Positions 53,603 through 62,236 of a stretch of DNA of 64,000 nt are shown piece by piece. The stretch is taken from positions 1 through 64,000 of the forward strand of contig CAJUDS010000011.1 of assembly GCA_910585345.1 (NCBI GenBank), given 5' to 3'. The DNA comes from an uncultured Lachnospiraceae bacterium (GTDB lineage: Bacteria; Bacillota; Clostridia; Lachnospirales; Lachnospiraceae). The first letter of the stretch is position 1. Every line of letters starts with the position of its first letter. Both the position numbers and the translations under genes were made by a program. The notes beneath the pieces were generated by a model. The model did no database searches. It worked only from the letters and a program-made list of their open reading frames with translations, and was not told where the DNA came from.

Positions 53603-55402
53603 ATGAAAAAATTATTACACAAAAATTATCTCCGTATCCCGGCTGCAGCTGTTTCCATCGTCCTCATTTTAACGCTTGTCGTTTGTGGTTTGCAGACATT
53701 ACGGTTTCGGCTATTTACTAATACACTTTTCAGGGAACAGATGGAGAGCGACACACTGAGCATGCACTATACCATTGCCCGGCCTGAAAAATATGGCATC
53801 TCTCCCGACCACGCCCAACTCCCTGTCTATTGCCAGGAAGCACAGGCGCAAAGCTACAGGGATTTGGAATCCTATATAAAAACAGCGAAATCTATTCTGC
53901 CCGGCCTCCCGGCCAAGGACTCACGCCGGCTGCTGATACTGCTCACACAGTATCTGGAAGCGCAGAAGCGGGAACAGGCTTTTCCCTATTATGCAGAACC
54001 GCTCTCACCCGGTTCCGGTATCCAGTCCAGCCTGCCGATTCTCCTGGCAGAATATACCTTTCGTACAAAGCAGGACGTGGAAAATTATCTTTCGATCCTG
54101 TCGCAGATTCCTCCTTATTTAAGCGGTATCACTGCTTATGAAAAAGAAAAAGCCGCTGCGGGACTTTTTATGTCCGACACTTCTGCAGACCAGGTCATAG
54201 AACAGTGCTATCAGATCATGGACACCGGAAAACTGGCAAACGACACCCATTTTTTGAATACTACCTTTGCCGAACGGATGCGGACATTAGTCGTCCAAAA
54301 TGTTATTACCCGGGAAGAGGCCGTCTCCTATCTGGAACGGAACCATACTCTTTTGCTTGAATCCGTAGCGCCCGCATACGAGATGCTCGGCGATCAAATA
54401 CTACTATTAAAAGGAAGCGGAACAAACGAAATGGGGCTGGCGCATCTGCCGGCAGGAAGGGAGTACTATGTATCCCTTCTTGCACAGACGACCGGCTGCA
54501 GCCGTTCTATTGAGGAATTAAAGCAAATACTTTCCACGCAGCTTCAGAAAGACACGCAAGAGCTGGCACAAATCTTACGGGAACATCCCGGGCTTTTGTC
54601 CCTTTCTCTCGATGCGCAATTTCCTGCACGAAACCCGGAAGCCTATTTGCGGGATCTGCAGCAAAGAACGGCAAATGATTTCCCGGCTATGCCAAAAAGC
54701 AGCATACTCCCCTCCTGCACCGTAAAACAGGTTTCTAAAAGCCTTGAGGATTACTGCAGCCCGGCATTTTATCTTACACCGCCTATTGACGATATTTCTG
54801 AAAATTCCGTTTATATCAATGAAAAAGACAATCCGGGGAGTTTGGAGCTTTACACTACACTGGCCCACGAAGGATATCCGGGACATTTATATCAGACCGT
54901 CTTCTATCAGTTATATCAGCAAAAAAACCATGTAAATCCTGCCAGAAACCTTCTGCATTACGGCGGTTATACGGAAGGCTGGGCATTGTATACGGAAATG
55001 TATTCTTATGAATATGCCGTCGCACTGCTTCAGGAAAACAATGCCCCGCAGGACGCTCTTCTTCTGGTAGAAGCCATGCGCCTGAACCGCAGTATCCAGC
55101 TTTGTCTGTACTCCCTTTTGGATCTCAGCATTCATTATGACGGTGCGGATTATGAAAAAGTACTCGGGTTTTTAAATAAGTTCGGTATCGCTGATCCTGA
55201 TCTTGCCAGAAATATTTACGATTATATCGTACAGGAGCCTGCAAATTATCCGAAATATTATGTTGGTTATCTGGAAATTGAAATGCTCAAAGAAACTGCG
55301 CGTCAAAAATGGGGCGTGGAATATACGGATCAGAGATTTCATACTATGATTCTTGAAAGCGGCCCCTGTCCCTTTTCCGTCCTCTGGGAAGAGCTTTCAT
55401 AA
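53603..55402 (+). CDS. DUF885 family protein, putative membrane-anchored metallopeptidase
   Basis: A 599-residue protein with an N-terminal membrane helix (about 12-32) and an outside domain. H-E-G-Y-P-G-H at 422-428 is the DUF885 hallmark, and G-G-Y-T-E-G-W-A-L-Y-T-E (about 454-465) offers a downstream glutamate, together resembling a zinc peptidase site with an additional residue pair in the usual H-E-x-x-H. No protease activity can be claimed. It is alone on plus, convergent to the MarR gene. Confidence 0.85.
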   Translation: MKKLLHKNYLRIPAAAVSIVLILTLVVCGLQTLRFRLFTNTLFREQMESDTLSMHYTIARPEKYGISPDHAQLPVYCQEAQAQSYRDLESYIKTAKSILPGLPAKDSRRLLILLTQYLEAQKREQAFPYYAEPLSPGSGIQSSLPILLAEYTFRTKQDVENYLSILSQIPPYLSGITAYEKEKAAAGLFMSDTSADQVIEQCYQIMDTGKLANDTHFLNTTFAERMRTLVVQNVITREEAVSYLERNHTLLLESVAPAYEMLGDQILLLKGSGTNEMGLAHLPAGREYYVSLLAQTTGCSRSIEELKQILSTQLQKDTQELAQILREHPGLLSLSLDAQFPARNPEAYLRDLQQRTANDFPAMPKSSILPSCTVKQVSKSLEDYCSPAFYLTPPIDDISENSVYINEKDNPGSLELYTTLAHEGYPGHLYQTVFYQLYQQKNHVNPARNLLHYGGYTEGWALYTEMYSYEYAVALLQENNAPQDALLLVEAMRLNRSIQLCLYSLLDLSIHYDGADYEKVLGFLNKFGIADPDLARNIYDYIVQEPANYPKYYVGYLEIEMLKETARQKWGVEYTDQRFHTMILESGPCPFSVLWEELS

Positions 55403-55413
55403 TACAATAGAAT

Positions 55414-55459
55414 GTAAATAGAACGGACTGACAAAAAACTGCCGGTCCGTTCTATTTAC
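55414..55459. terminator. Convergent hairpin between DUF885 and MarR genes
   Basis: GTAAATAGAACGGAC and GTCCGTTCTATTTAC pair perfectly (15 bp) around a 16-base loop. The MarR stop codon lies inside one arm. Serves both directions although T runs are weak. Confidence 0.7.
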
Positions 55460-55892
55460 GCGTCTCATTAAAATATTTATTTAAGTTCGACAATACCTTT
55501 TCCAACAAAATCTTTTCCTCATCGTCCAGTTGATTGACAATCTTTTTCACAAGATCTTCATGAAACTTCTGATGCTTTAGATAAACTGTCTTTCCTTTTT
55601 CCGTCAGAGAAATCAACACCACCCGTCTGTCCTCCTCGCTCCTGACACGCTCTACAAATCCCTTTTTCACCAGACTGTTTACGGAAATTGTGAGAGTGCC
55701 CGTAGTGACTGACAGCGCTTTCGCCACAGTAGTCATATTTTTAGGCTGTCCGATACCAACCGCCTCCATCACATGCATATCATTCGCGGTGGCATTCTGG
55801 TATGCATCCGTGCGTATTGCCTTTTCCTCGATAGCCATAATATTTTTAAAAACTTTAACAAATACCTCATTCAAGGCAGTATTGATATCCAC
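55452..55892 (-). CDS. MarR family regulator, FabT-like
   Basis: A 146-residue winged-helix protein if started at GTG 55892, which has AAAGGA ten bases before it; ATGs upstream (55949, 55937) fall in the promoter. It resembles FabT, the fatty acid synthesis repressor of Streptococcus: I-E-E-K, N-D-M-H-V-M-E-A-V-G, L-S-V-T-T-G-T-L-T-x-S-V-N, G-F-V-E-R-V-R-S-E-E-D-R-R-V-V and F-H-E-D-L-V-K-K-I. A matching operator is in front. No fab genes are adjacent. Confidence 0.85.
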   Translation of the reverse strand: MDINTALNEVFVKVFKNIMAIEEKAIRTDAYQNATANDMHVMEAVGIGQPKNMTTVAKALSVTTGTLTISVNSLVKKGFVERVRSEEDRRVVLISLTEKGKTVYLKHQKFHEDLVKKIVNQLDDEEKILLEKVLSNLNKYFNETRK

Positions 55893-55915
55893 TCTTGCCG
55901 CGTCCTTTCTTTTTG

Positions 55916-55938
55916 TTTGACTTTCAAAGTATATCATA
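55916..55938 (-). promoter_or_regulatory. FabT-like operator and -10 region
   Basis: TTTGAAAGTCAAA (55916-55928, minus) is an inverted repeat TTTGA-n3-TCAAA as in FabT operators. It abuts TATGATATACT, a -10 candidate. Suggests autoregulation. Confidence 0.6.
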
Positions 55939-55979
55939 CTTTCCCACACGGCGCAAATAAACGAAGCCCTTCACCGATA

Positions 55980-56432
55980 TCACATATCGTTCTCCATCAT
56001 CTCTTCCAGATATCCTCTGTCCCAGAGGAGGATTTTCAGTTTTTGTGCGGCTTTCACTGCCGGTGTAGTAAAATATTCGTTTGTCAATACTGCTCCTACC
56101 ATCCTGTCATAATAATCACGACCCGCATAGGCTTCCTGTATGGCCTTTATTCCTACCGGAGCCGTATAGCGTTTACACTGTATGGCGTAAGTTACCCCCT
56201 CTTTCTCTGCCAAAATGTCAATTCCGTAATCGCCGCTCTCCTTGGTCACCCGAACTTCCGTAAATCCGTTTTTCTCCAAAAGGCGCGCGCAAAACAATTC
56301 AAAATCACGCCCTTCCATCTCATCCATCGGATCAAAACGTTTACGCTTACAAACCGCCAGATACCGAAAAAGCCCAAACGCAATACAGAAAATAAAGCCC
56401 GCAGCTATACCTGCCTTTACAATGTCCATCAT
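55980..56432 (-). CDS. Membrane-anchored Mrr-type nuclease-domain protein
   Basis: A 150-residue protein. One helix (about 6-25) is followed by a restriction endonuclease-like core: E-G-R-D-F-E-L-F-C-A-R-L-L, G-D-Y-G-I-D-I-L-A, Y-A-I-Q-C-K-R-Y (the PD-D/E-x-K set is D in GIDIL, then Q-x-K) and L-T-N-E-Y-F-T-T-P-A. Such small proteins occur widely in Firmicutes; function unknown. No methylase is nearby, so a restriction system is unlikely. Confidence 0.85.
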   Translation of the reverse strand: MMDIVKAGIAAGFIFCIAFGLFRYLAVCKRKRFDPMDEMEGRDFELFCARLLEKNGFTEVRVTKESGDYGIDILAEKEGVTYAIQCKRYTAPVGIKAIQEAYAGRDYYDRMVGAVLTNEYFTTPAVKAAQKLKILLWDRGYLEEMMENDM

Positions 56433-57074
56433 ACAACACCCTCCCGTTTTATATTATTAAATCATAAATAAATTTCTTTTCTTCTCTCTTATGATACAAT
56501 TGGTATTTTGTATCCGTCCCGTTGTCAATACTTCTATTCCGCCTCTTTTCCAATTACCGCTTTCTACCCCCTATCCACACTGTTATAACCGGATAATGAA
56601 AAGCAAAATATAGCATAAACCGATAAAATATCGCATGGTATTACATTTTCCGTTATACTATGGCACTTATTATATTACAGAAACACAAAAATTTCCTCCA
56701 TTTTTCAGGCTTTTCTCTTTTTTGCAGCAGATATCCTAAAACAAACGTTATAGAATAATACTGCGTAAAATATGTTTTTGTGGATTGATTAAAAATATAA
56801 TCTATATTTTATATTTGTTTATCATAGAATCATTGCAACATCTATTTTATAAAAATAAAAACACGTCATCCGTCTTTTACTATCTCATACACAGCATGTG
56901 AAAACGCTGAATGCACAAAATAACATTTCTAAAGTTTCCTCTGATATTATATACAAATTTATTTTCATCACATTTATAGCATAAAATTTCGCATGTAACT
57001 CGCCCGCCTTTTTTACCGCAAAATTTGATGGCATGCGTTATAAATATTATAAATCTACTGCCACTGCATAGAAA
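56433..57074. other. AT-rich stretch without a recognisable gene
   Basis: About 640 bases, very AT-rich, between the liv remnant and the nuclease-domain gene. A 65-codon frame at 56880-57077 has no ribosome binding site and overlaps the terminator. No repeats, RNA gene or operator that I can name. Confidence 0.6.
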
Positions 57075-57095
57075 CACCGGCCTTTACGGCCGGTG
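57075..57095 (-). terminator. Terminator after the liv locus
   Basis: CACCGGCC and GGCCGGTG pair perfectly around a short loop, followed by TTTCT on minus. Confidence 0.8.
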
Positions 57096-57142
57096 CAATC
57101 CGCATAACATTCATTTTTTCGATACGAAACGTCCTTCTGCAT

Positions 57143-58183
57143 TCACTTTTTTGCTTTTCCCAGATATGCTGCCCTGATCTTATCATTTTCCAGCAATTCC
57201 ATCCCGCCGCCTTCCATCGTAATGCAGCCTGTCTCCATCACATAAGCAAGATCCGCCGCCTTTAACGCCATATTGGCATTCTGTTCTACCAGCAGAATTG
57301 TGACCCCCTGACGATTAATTTCACGAATAATATCAAACACACCCTGTACAATAATCGGCGCCAGTCCAAGAGAGGGTTCATCCATCATAATAAGAGAGGG
57401 TTTGCTCATCAAAGCCCGGCCTATCGCCAACATCTGCTGTTCCCCGCCCGACAGTGTTCCTGCCTTCTGCCAGGAACGCTCCTTCAGACGCGGAAACAGT
57501 TCACATACCCATCCGATATCTGCTGACAAATCATCCTTTCTCATGTATGCACCCACCTTCAGGTTTTCCAACACCGTCAGATTGGGAAACACCCTTCTCC
57601 CTTCCGGTACGAGCGTTATCCCCTTCGCCACAATAGCATCTGTCGACAGACCTGACAATTCCCCGCCAAGGAATGTAATGCTACCCTGCGCAGGCTTTTC
57701 CAATCCTACAATCGAACGAAGTAATACATAAATCCGGTCAGAAATCTCCATCACCAAATCCATATGATGCTCAATCATAAACACAGTTAAATGAAAATCT
57801 TCTTTAATTTTTCTGATAAACGCAGTCAATTCATCCGTTTCCTGCGGGTTCATACCTGCTGCAGGCTCATCCAACAGTAACAGCTCCGGTTTCGTGGCAA
57901 GGGCGCGGGCAATTTCCAAATGTCTCTGCTTCCCGTAAGGAAGCGAACTTGCGATCTCATCCTTTACATCTGCCTGCCCAAGTATCGTCAAGAGCTCCAT
58001 TGTCTCTTCTTTGTTTCTCCGTTCTTCCTGATAGTTCAGCCGGAAAGTAGCCGAAAGAAAATTTGCTTTCGATCGCATATGTTTTGCAATCAGCACATTG
58101 TCAAACACAGTGAGGTTTTTAAATAAACGGATATTCTGAAATGTCCGCGCCACTCCAAGCCGTGTGATTCTGTCAGGTGTCAT
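57143..58183 (-). pseudogene. livG-livF chimera: two branched-chain amino acid ATPases fused by deletion
   Basis: A 346-codon open frame. Residues 1 to about 153 are the C-terminal two thirds of LivG (A-R-T-F-Q-N-I-R-L-F, Walker B L-L-L-L-D-E-P-A-A-G, I-E-H-H-M-D-L-V-M-E-I-S-D-R-I-Y-V-L). From about 154 it continues as LivF (L-R-S-I-V-G-L-E-K-P, P-E-G-R-R-V-F-P, L-S-G-G-E-Q-Q-M, M-M-D-E-P-S-L-G-L-A-P). LivF's Walker A, normally just before the R-S-I-x-G-L segment, and LivG's C-terminus are gone. The junction is in frame near 57724. The first codon given is only the first ATG after the frameshift. Unlikely to hydrolyse ATP as a normal transporter pair. Confidence 0.85.
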
Positions 58184-58188
58184 AGATT

Positions 58189-58473
58189 TTACGACAGAAT
58201 ACTTATCTCTCGTTTCCTTTTCCCCCAGATATTTTTTTTCATCTGGCCACGTGGAAAATTTGAAGAAATTATATCTTCTTTAAATTTTATCTGTCCATTC
58301 GTTGGTGCGTATACACCTGTTATGATATTAAACGCTGTTGTTTTTCCCGCGCCGTTTGGGCCGATTAACGCTACAATTTCACCCTCATTAACATGCAGCG
58401 ACAGATTATTAACAGCCACCACACCTCCAAACTGCATCGTCACATCACTGACACACAACACTTCCTTTCCCAT
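58189..58473 (-). pseudogene. livG: livG 5' part, cut off by a frameshift in an A8 tract
   Basis: About 94 codons from the ATG at 58473. Carries G-G-V-V-A-V-N-N-L-S-L and Walker A G-P-N-G-A-G-K-T-T, then loses frame after G-Q-M-K-K at an A8 tract (58232-58239 as T on plus). With one A fewer the frame would read K-Y-L-G-E-K-E-T and join the downstream LivG part at M-T-P-D-R. A sequencing error or slippage in the tract cannot be excluded. Confidence 0.85.
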
Positions 58474-58519
58474 GATCAAATACCTTCTTTCTTTGCAGAA
58501 GTATTTGTTAATTTATATT

Positions 58520-59629
58520 TTAATTTTTAAACTTTTGATACATCTCATCCCAGGAAAACTCTTTTTGTCCCATCAATCCTTTACGATAGAAAAGCACAAG
58601 AACCATCAACAAAACAGAAAATACCACCATTCTAAGTCCGGAACGGAAAACAGGTATTTCCACTCCCATAATACTGAGCGGTTCATCAAAGAAGCGAAGC
58701 CACTCCAACCCCCCTGTAATAATAAAAGAAGCAATAATCGTCCCTGTGACGCTTCCCATACCGCCCAGCACAATAATCAGCAGAAAATTATAAGTCATTG
58801 TAAAATAAAACTGTTTCGGATCCACCGATGTCAACAACGCAGCGTAAAGTCCCCCTCCTATTGCCGTAAAAAATGAGCTGACCGCAAATGCTAAATTTTT
58901 GTGAAAGCTTAAATTGATGCCCATCGCCTCAGCTGCAATATCATCTTCACGAATTGCTTGAAATGCTCTGCCATAAGAAGAATGAATCAATAACACCATA
59001 ACGCCAATACAGACAGCCGCCGCCCCGAAGGGAACCCACATTGTCTGAATGCCGGGAATCCGGTCAATTTTAATCCCCATCAGTCTTGCCGTTTCAAAAT
59101 CTTTTGATACGGCACGCATAGCCATACCGGTTTTCGTATGATTGACAAGCAGCATCAGACCTGCCAAAATCAAAATCACAAGAATAGGAGCAATCACCGC
59201 AACGGTTTGAAAAGATATATTTCCAATATTGACCACCTTCGTCAGCCAGGGAATATCAGGATATCCCTTCGGCACACCGCTGAACAGATAAACTGCCAGA
59301 TTTTCCAGAAGATAGGAAGCCCCTATCTCAGAAATCATAATCGACATCCGGGGTGCATTGCGCAAAGGTTTATAGGCGCTTCGCTCTAACAGCATACCTA
59401 ACGCTATCGTTAATACGATGATCAGCGGAAGCGCAATCCAGACAGAAAGTCCAAAATCCACCATTGCAAAGATCATAAAATACGACGCCATCATGAAAAT
59501 ATCTCCATGGGCAAAGTTGATCAACAGCAAAATTCCGTAAACCATAGTATAGCCGATGGCAATCAGTGCATACAAACTGCCTACAGAAATCCCATTTAGC
59601 AGATGCTGCAGAAAAATATCCATACTCAT
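58520..59629 (-). pseudogene. livH-livM chimera: two branched-chain amino acid permeases fused by deletion
   Basis: A 369-codon open frame from the ATG at 59629 (GGAGG at eight bases). The first about 190 residues are LivH (L-L-N-G-I-S-V-G-S-L-Y-A-L-I-A-I-G-Y-T-M, I-N-F-A-H-G-D, S-K-D-F-E-T-A-R-L-M-G-I). From the segment near 59060 it is LivM (A-I-R-E-D-D-I-A-A-E-A-M-G-I, V-L-G-G-M-G-S). LivH lacks its last three helices and LivM its N-terminal half. The frame is intact and it has a ribosome binding site, so a product could still be made, but it is not an ordinary permease. Confidence 0.83.
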
Positions 59630-59660
59630 ACTATTTTCCTCCATATACCATATCGCGGCA

Positions 59661-59698
59661 TCCGCCAAGCACCCGTTTCATGACAGACGCTTGGCGGA
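59661..59698 (-). terminator. Hairpin before the livH remnant
   Basis: TCCGCCAAGC and GCTTGGCGGA pair perfectly around an 18-base loop. Together with the next hairpin it marks the old livJ-livH gap. Confidence 0.6.
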
Positions 59699-59717
59699 CG
59701 CCCGAAAAATTTCAAAA

Positions 59718-59747
59718 TGAGAAAGGCCTGGTAAGACCTTTCTCATG
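59718..59747 (-). terminator. Terminator after the livJ fragment
   Basis: ATGAGAAAGG and CCTTTCTCAT pair around a ten-base loop, followed by TTTTG and soon by TTTTT on minus; typical end of a binding-protein gene. Confidence 0.8.
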
Positions 59748-59765
59748 TCAATCTTTGCTTATACA

Positions 59766-60158
59766 ATTATTCGGAAACAGTAACCGTATCCAGATATTTG
59801 AATTGTCCGCCTTCCACGGTCTTGACAATTGCCACATCCTTCTGCGCGTCACCGTTCTCATCAAATGTGATGGCGCCTGTCACGCCTACAAAATCACTGG
59901 TGTCTGCCAACGCCTAGCGAATAGCGTCTCCGTCTGTTGACCCCGCTCTCTCAATTGCATCCAGAACCACACAGTATGCGTCATAACCCAGTGCGGATAC
60001 TGCCGGGATAATGGCTTCCCCGCCTAAATACTCTTTAAATCCAGGTACAAATTTTTTTGCCTCTTCAGAAGCGCTTGCGTCATTTTCATCATAAAATGTA
60101 GAGAGAACAACACCTTCTGCCGCGTCGCCCGCCACATCAATGATCGCTTCATTTTCTT
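59766..60158 (-). pseudogene. livJ 3' fragment with an internal stop
   Basis: The C-terminal about 130 codons of a branched-chain amino acid binding protein: E-N-E-A-I-I-D-V-A-G-D-A-A-E-G-V, P-A-V-S-A-L-G-Y-D-A-Y, then TAG at 59914-59916 where relatives have an acidic codon, then A-L-A-D-T-S-D-F-V-G-V-T-G-A-I-T-F-D to the normal end T-V-S-E. The N-terminal two thirds including the signal peptide are absent; upstream sequence is unrelated from about 60160. Confidence 0.88.
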
Positions 60159-60414
60159 AGGAACATTCAGAATCGGTTATCCTGGGCGCTGCCCGGCATA
60201 GATTTCTGTGCGTACCAGGGCAGAAAAGATTGCATTTTCTAATAGTCTGCGTGGAAAGTACAACGGCATAAAGATAATATTTCTGTAGAATATCTCATTA
60301 GAATGGTCAGGGCAGTTAGAAAATACGATATCCGCAGGCAGGAGCTGATACAGAAACTGTCAATTTAGCAAATGGGCGCCCACTACGGCTGTCACACAAA
60401 TGTTTATAATTTGT
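60159..60414. other. Unassigned stretch at the livJ breakpoint
   Basis: No complete gene. On plus a frame at about 60252-60365 (for example V-E-Y-L-I-R-M-V-R-A-V-R-K-Y-D-I-R-R-Q) ends in TAG and looks like a C-terminal remnant of a protein that I do not recognise. Confidence 0.4.
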
Positions 60415-60945
60415 TCATACCATCCATGTCGCAATCACTACGCTCGCGGCGACGCCCGCAAACGTGGAAAGCAAAGCCCCGGCAAGCGTAAATCTTGTCT
60501 TTGTCACTTTTGCCGCCATAAAATAGACAGACATTGTATAAAACACCGTTTCCGTGCAGCTCATCATAATAGACGTCACAAGTCCGATGTAGGAATCCGT
60601 TCCGAATTTCTTAAAAATGTCCAATACGAGGCCGGTAGCGGCAGAAGATGAAAACATCTTAATAATCGTCACCGGAACAAGCTCCGAAGGAAATCCGAAG
60701 GGTTCTGTCAAACCGCCCGTAATCCTGCCTACAAAATCCAGAAAACCGGAAGCCCGCAATACGCCTACCGCCACCATCAATCCAATCAGCGTAGGCATAA
60801 TCTGCAATACCACCTGAAATCCGTCCCTGGCTCCTTTTATAAAGTTTTCATAGATATTGGTCCTCATCAGCAGCCCCTCTGCTATAATATAAAAAATCAC
60901 AAGGGGAATGATAATATTCGATAAATTTGTAAATACTGAAAGCAT
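60415..60945 (-). CDS. spmB: Spore maturation protein B
   Basis: About 176 residues from the ATG at 60945, with four to five helices. I-M-P-T-L-I-G-L-M-V-A-V-G-V-L-R-A-S-G, G-F-P-S-E-L-V-P-V-T-I-I-K-M-F-S-S-S-A-A and G-T-D-S-Y-I-G-L-V are SpmB (nucleoside recognition family) features. In Bacillus SpmA and SpmB are needed for spore core dehydration. The upstream hairpin overlaps the ribosome binding site. spmA lies 1.3 kb upstream, separated by the DUF3048 gene. Confidence 0.92.
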   Translation of the reverse strand: MLSVFTNLSNIIIPLVIFYIIAEGLLMRTNIYENFIKGARDGFQVVLQIMPTLIGLMVAVGVLRASGFLDFVGRITGGLTEPFGFPSELVPVTIIKMFSSSAATGLVLDIFKKFGTDSYIGLVTSIMMSCTETVFYTMSVYFMAAKVTKTRFTLAGALLSTFAGVAASVVIATWMV

Positions 60946-60948
60946 AAA

Positions 60949-60996
60949 ATTTCCGGGCAGGTATTTATTACAATATATGCCGTCCTGCCCGGAAAT
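60949..60996 (-). terminator. Terminator overlapping the spmB ribosome binding site
   Basis: ATTTCCGGGCAGG and CCTGCCCGGAAAT pair perfectly (13 bp) around 22 bases, with TTT then the ATG of spmB. It ends the DUF3048 transcript and includes the CCGGAAAT that would serve as the spmB binding site. Confidence 0.75.
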
Positions 60997-61015
60997 AGAA
61001 AACAATATTCTTTTT

Positions 61016-62131
61016 TTAACTGATCGAGAGATTTTTCCATCCATCATCGGGAACAAGCGTTACATACGTTTTACCTGTATTGATTTTGATCTCATTACCG
61101 TCCATATCAAAATAACGGGTAGGTTCCGCATCACCCACTTTACCCCATGTAACGGGTATTGCTTTTCCATTTGTCACATAATACCCGTCCCGATTGGTAT
61201 CAATACAGTTGTAGATCATATATCCGTTCTCATCATACTGATGGAATGTACAATTCTGAATCAGCACATTCTTGAAAGTAAGAACAGCATCCCCATTCCC
61301 CGGATCTTTATGAATCTCTCCATAATCATAATAATCATATGTCTGCGTCTCTTCATTATATTTCAGCGTAGACTGATTGTGTTTGAATGGCAGTACGATT
61401 TCCTTGGCATCGATTACGTCGTCCGCATCTTCCAGTGTAAGCTCTTCGTCAGAAAACTGGTAATGAGGGCCCGGATAGAATTCGTCATACTCCTTGGAAT
61501 AGTTGGAAGCTTCAAACTTGGAATCCAGATTTCCCGTACAGATGTACTCCGTAAATTCCCTCTTCTTACCGTTGTTTACCCTGTCAAAACCGCCGCTGAA
61601 ATGCGCGGAATAATCGTTTGCCAGATACGGATCAATATAGAAGGGACCACCGTCATGGCAGAGCACTGCGTTCCACTCCGCTGCCAGCAGAATATTTGTC
61701 GGCCTTGTACTGCGGATGCTGCCAAGCTGTTCGATCTTTTCCCAGTCTTTTACAAGTACCATCAGACGGGTAATTCTGTCATTTTTTGTACTGTTCATAA
61801 TCTCATATACCACGTCTGCCTGAGACAGGCCATAATGGGGCAGCGCCGCTTTTTCATTATCCACCATAGCTGCAATCGGTCTCTGGTTTTTCAGGCTCTC
61901 ATCAATCCATTCATTCGTCAGTTCACTCCGGTACATGCCGTCATGATTCTCTTCTTCCTCTGCTTCTGTCTCTTCACTCTCTTCTTCCGTCTGTTCCTCT
62001 ACCTCTGCCTCGATGGTTTCATCCTGGATATCTTCCAATATGGAAGCGCTTTCTTCTTTCTTCCCACATCCGCTGCATATCACAGAAGCCAGCAATGCGG
62101 AAGTCAAAAGCAATACTGATTTTCTTTTCAT
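61016..62131 (-). CDS. DUF3048 (YerB-like) lipoprotein
   Basis: A 371-residue lipoprotein: signal ending S-G-C, then a highly acidic linker (about 30-65), then two DUF3048 segments with R-P-I-A-A-M-V-D-N-E, Y-E-I-M, R-S-T-R-P, D-G-G-P and the C-terminal D-T-N-R-D-G-Y-Y-V-T-N-G-K-A-I-P-V-T-W. YerB of Bacillus is the only named relative; function unknown. It lies between spmA and spmB, an unusual position. Confidence 0.92.
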   Translation of the reverse strand: MKRKSVLLLTSALLASVICSGCGKKEESASILEDIQDETIEAEVEEQTEEESEETEAEEEENHDGMYRSELTNEWIDESLKNQRPIAAMVDNEKAALPHYGLSQADVVYEIMNSTKNDRITRLMVLVKDWEKIEQLGSIRSTRPTNILLAAEWNAVLCHDGGPFYIDPYLANDYSAHFSGGFDRVNNGKKREFTEYICTGNLDSKFEASNYSKEYDEFYPGPHYQFSDEELTLEDADDVIDAKEIVLPFKHNQSTLKYNEETQTYDYYDYGEIHKDPGNGDAVLTFKNVLIQNCTFHQYDENGYMIYNCIDTNRDGYYVTNGKAIPVTWGKVGDAEPTRYFDMDGNEIKINTGKTYVTLVPDDGWKNLSIS

Positions 62132-62236
62132 TGGTTCACCAAGTTCCTTTCCTCATGTTACTTATTTGGACATCATCTCTTCCCATACCATACTACAATA
62201 TTCAAATAAGTACAACTGGTTTTTATTACAAAAAAT

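Noticed and set aside
55980..56432. Restriction-modification system
   Set aside because: The nuclease-like domain is membrane-anchored and no methylase or specificity gene is near.
56880..57077. 65-codon frame on minus
   Set aside because: No ribosome binding site, starts within the terminator hairpin, cysteine-rich AT-biased composition without family resemblance.
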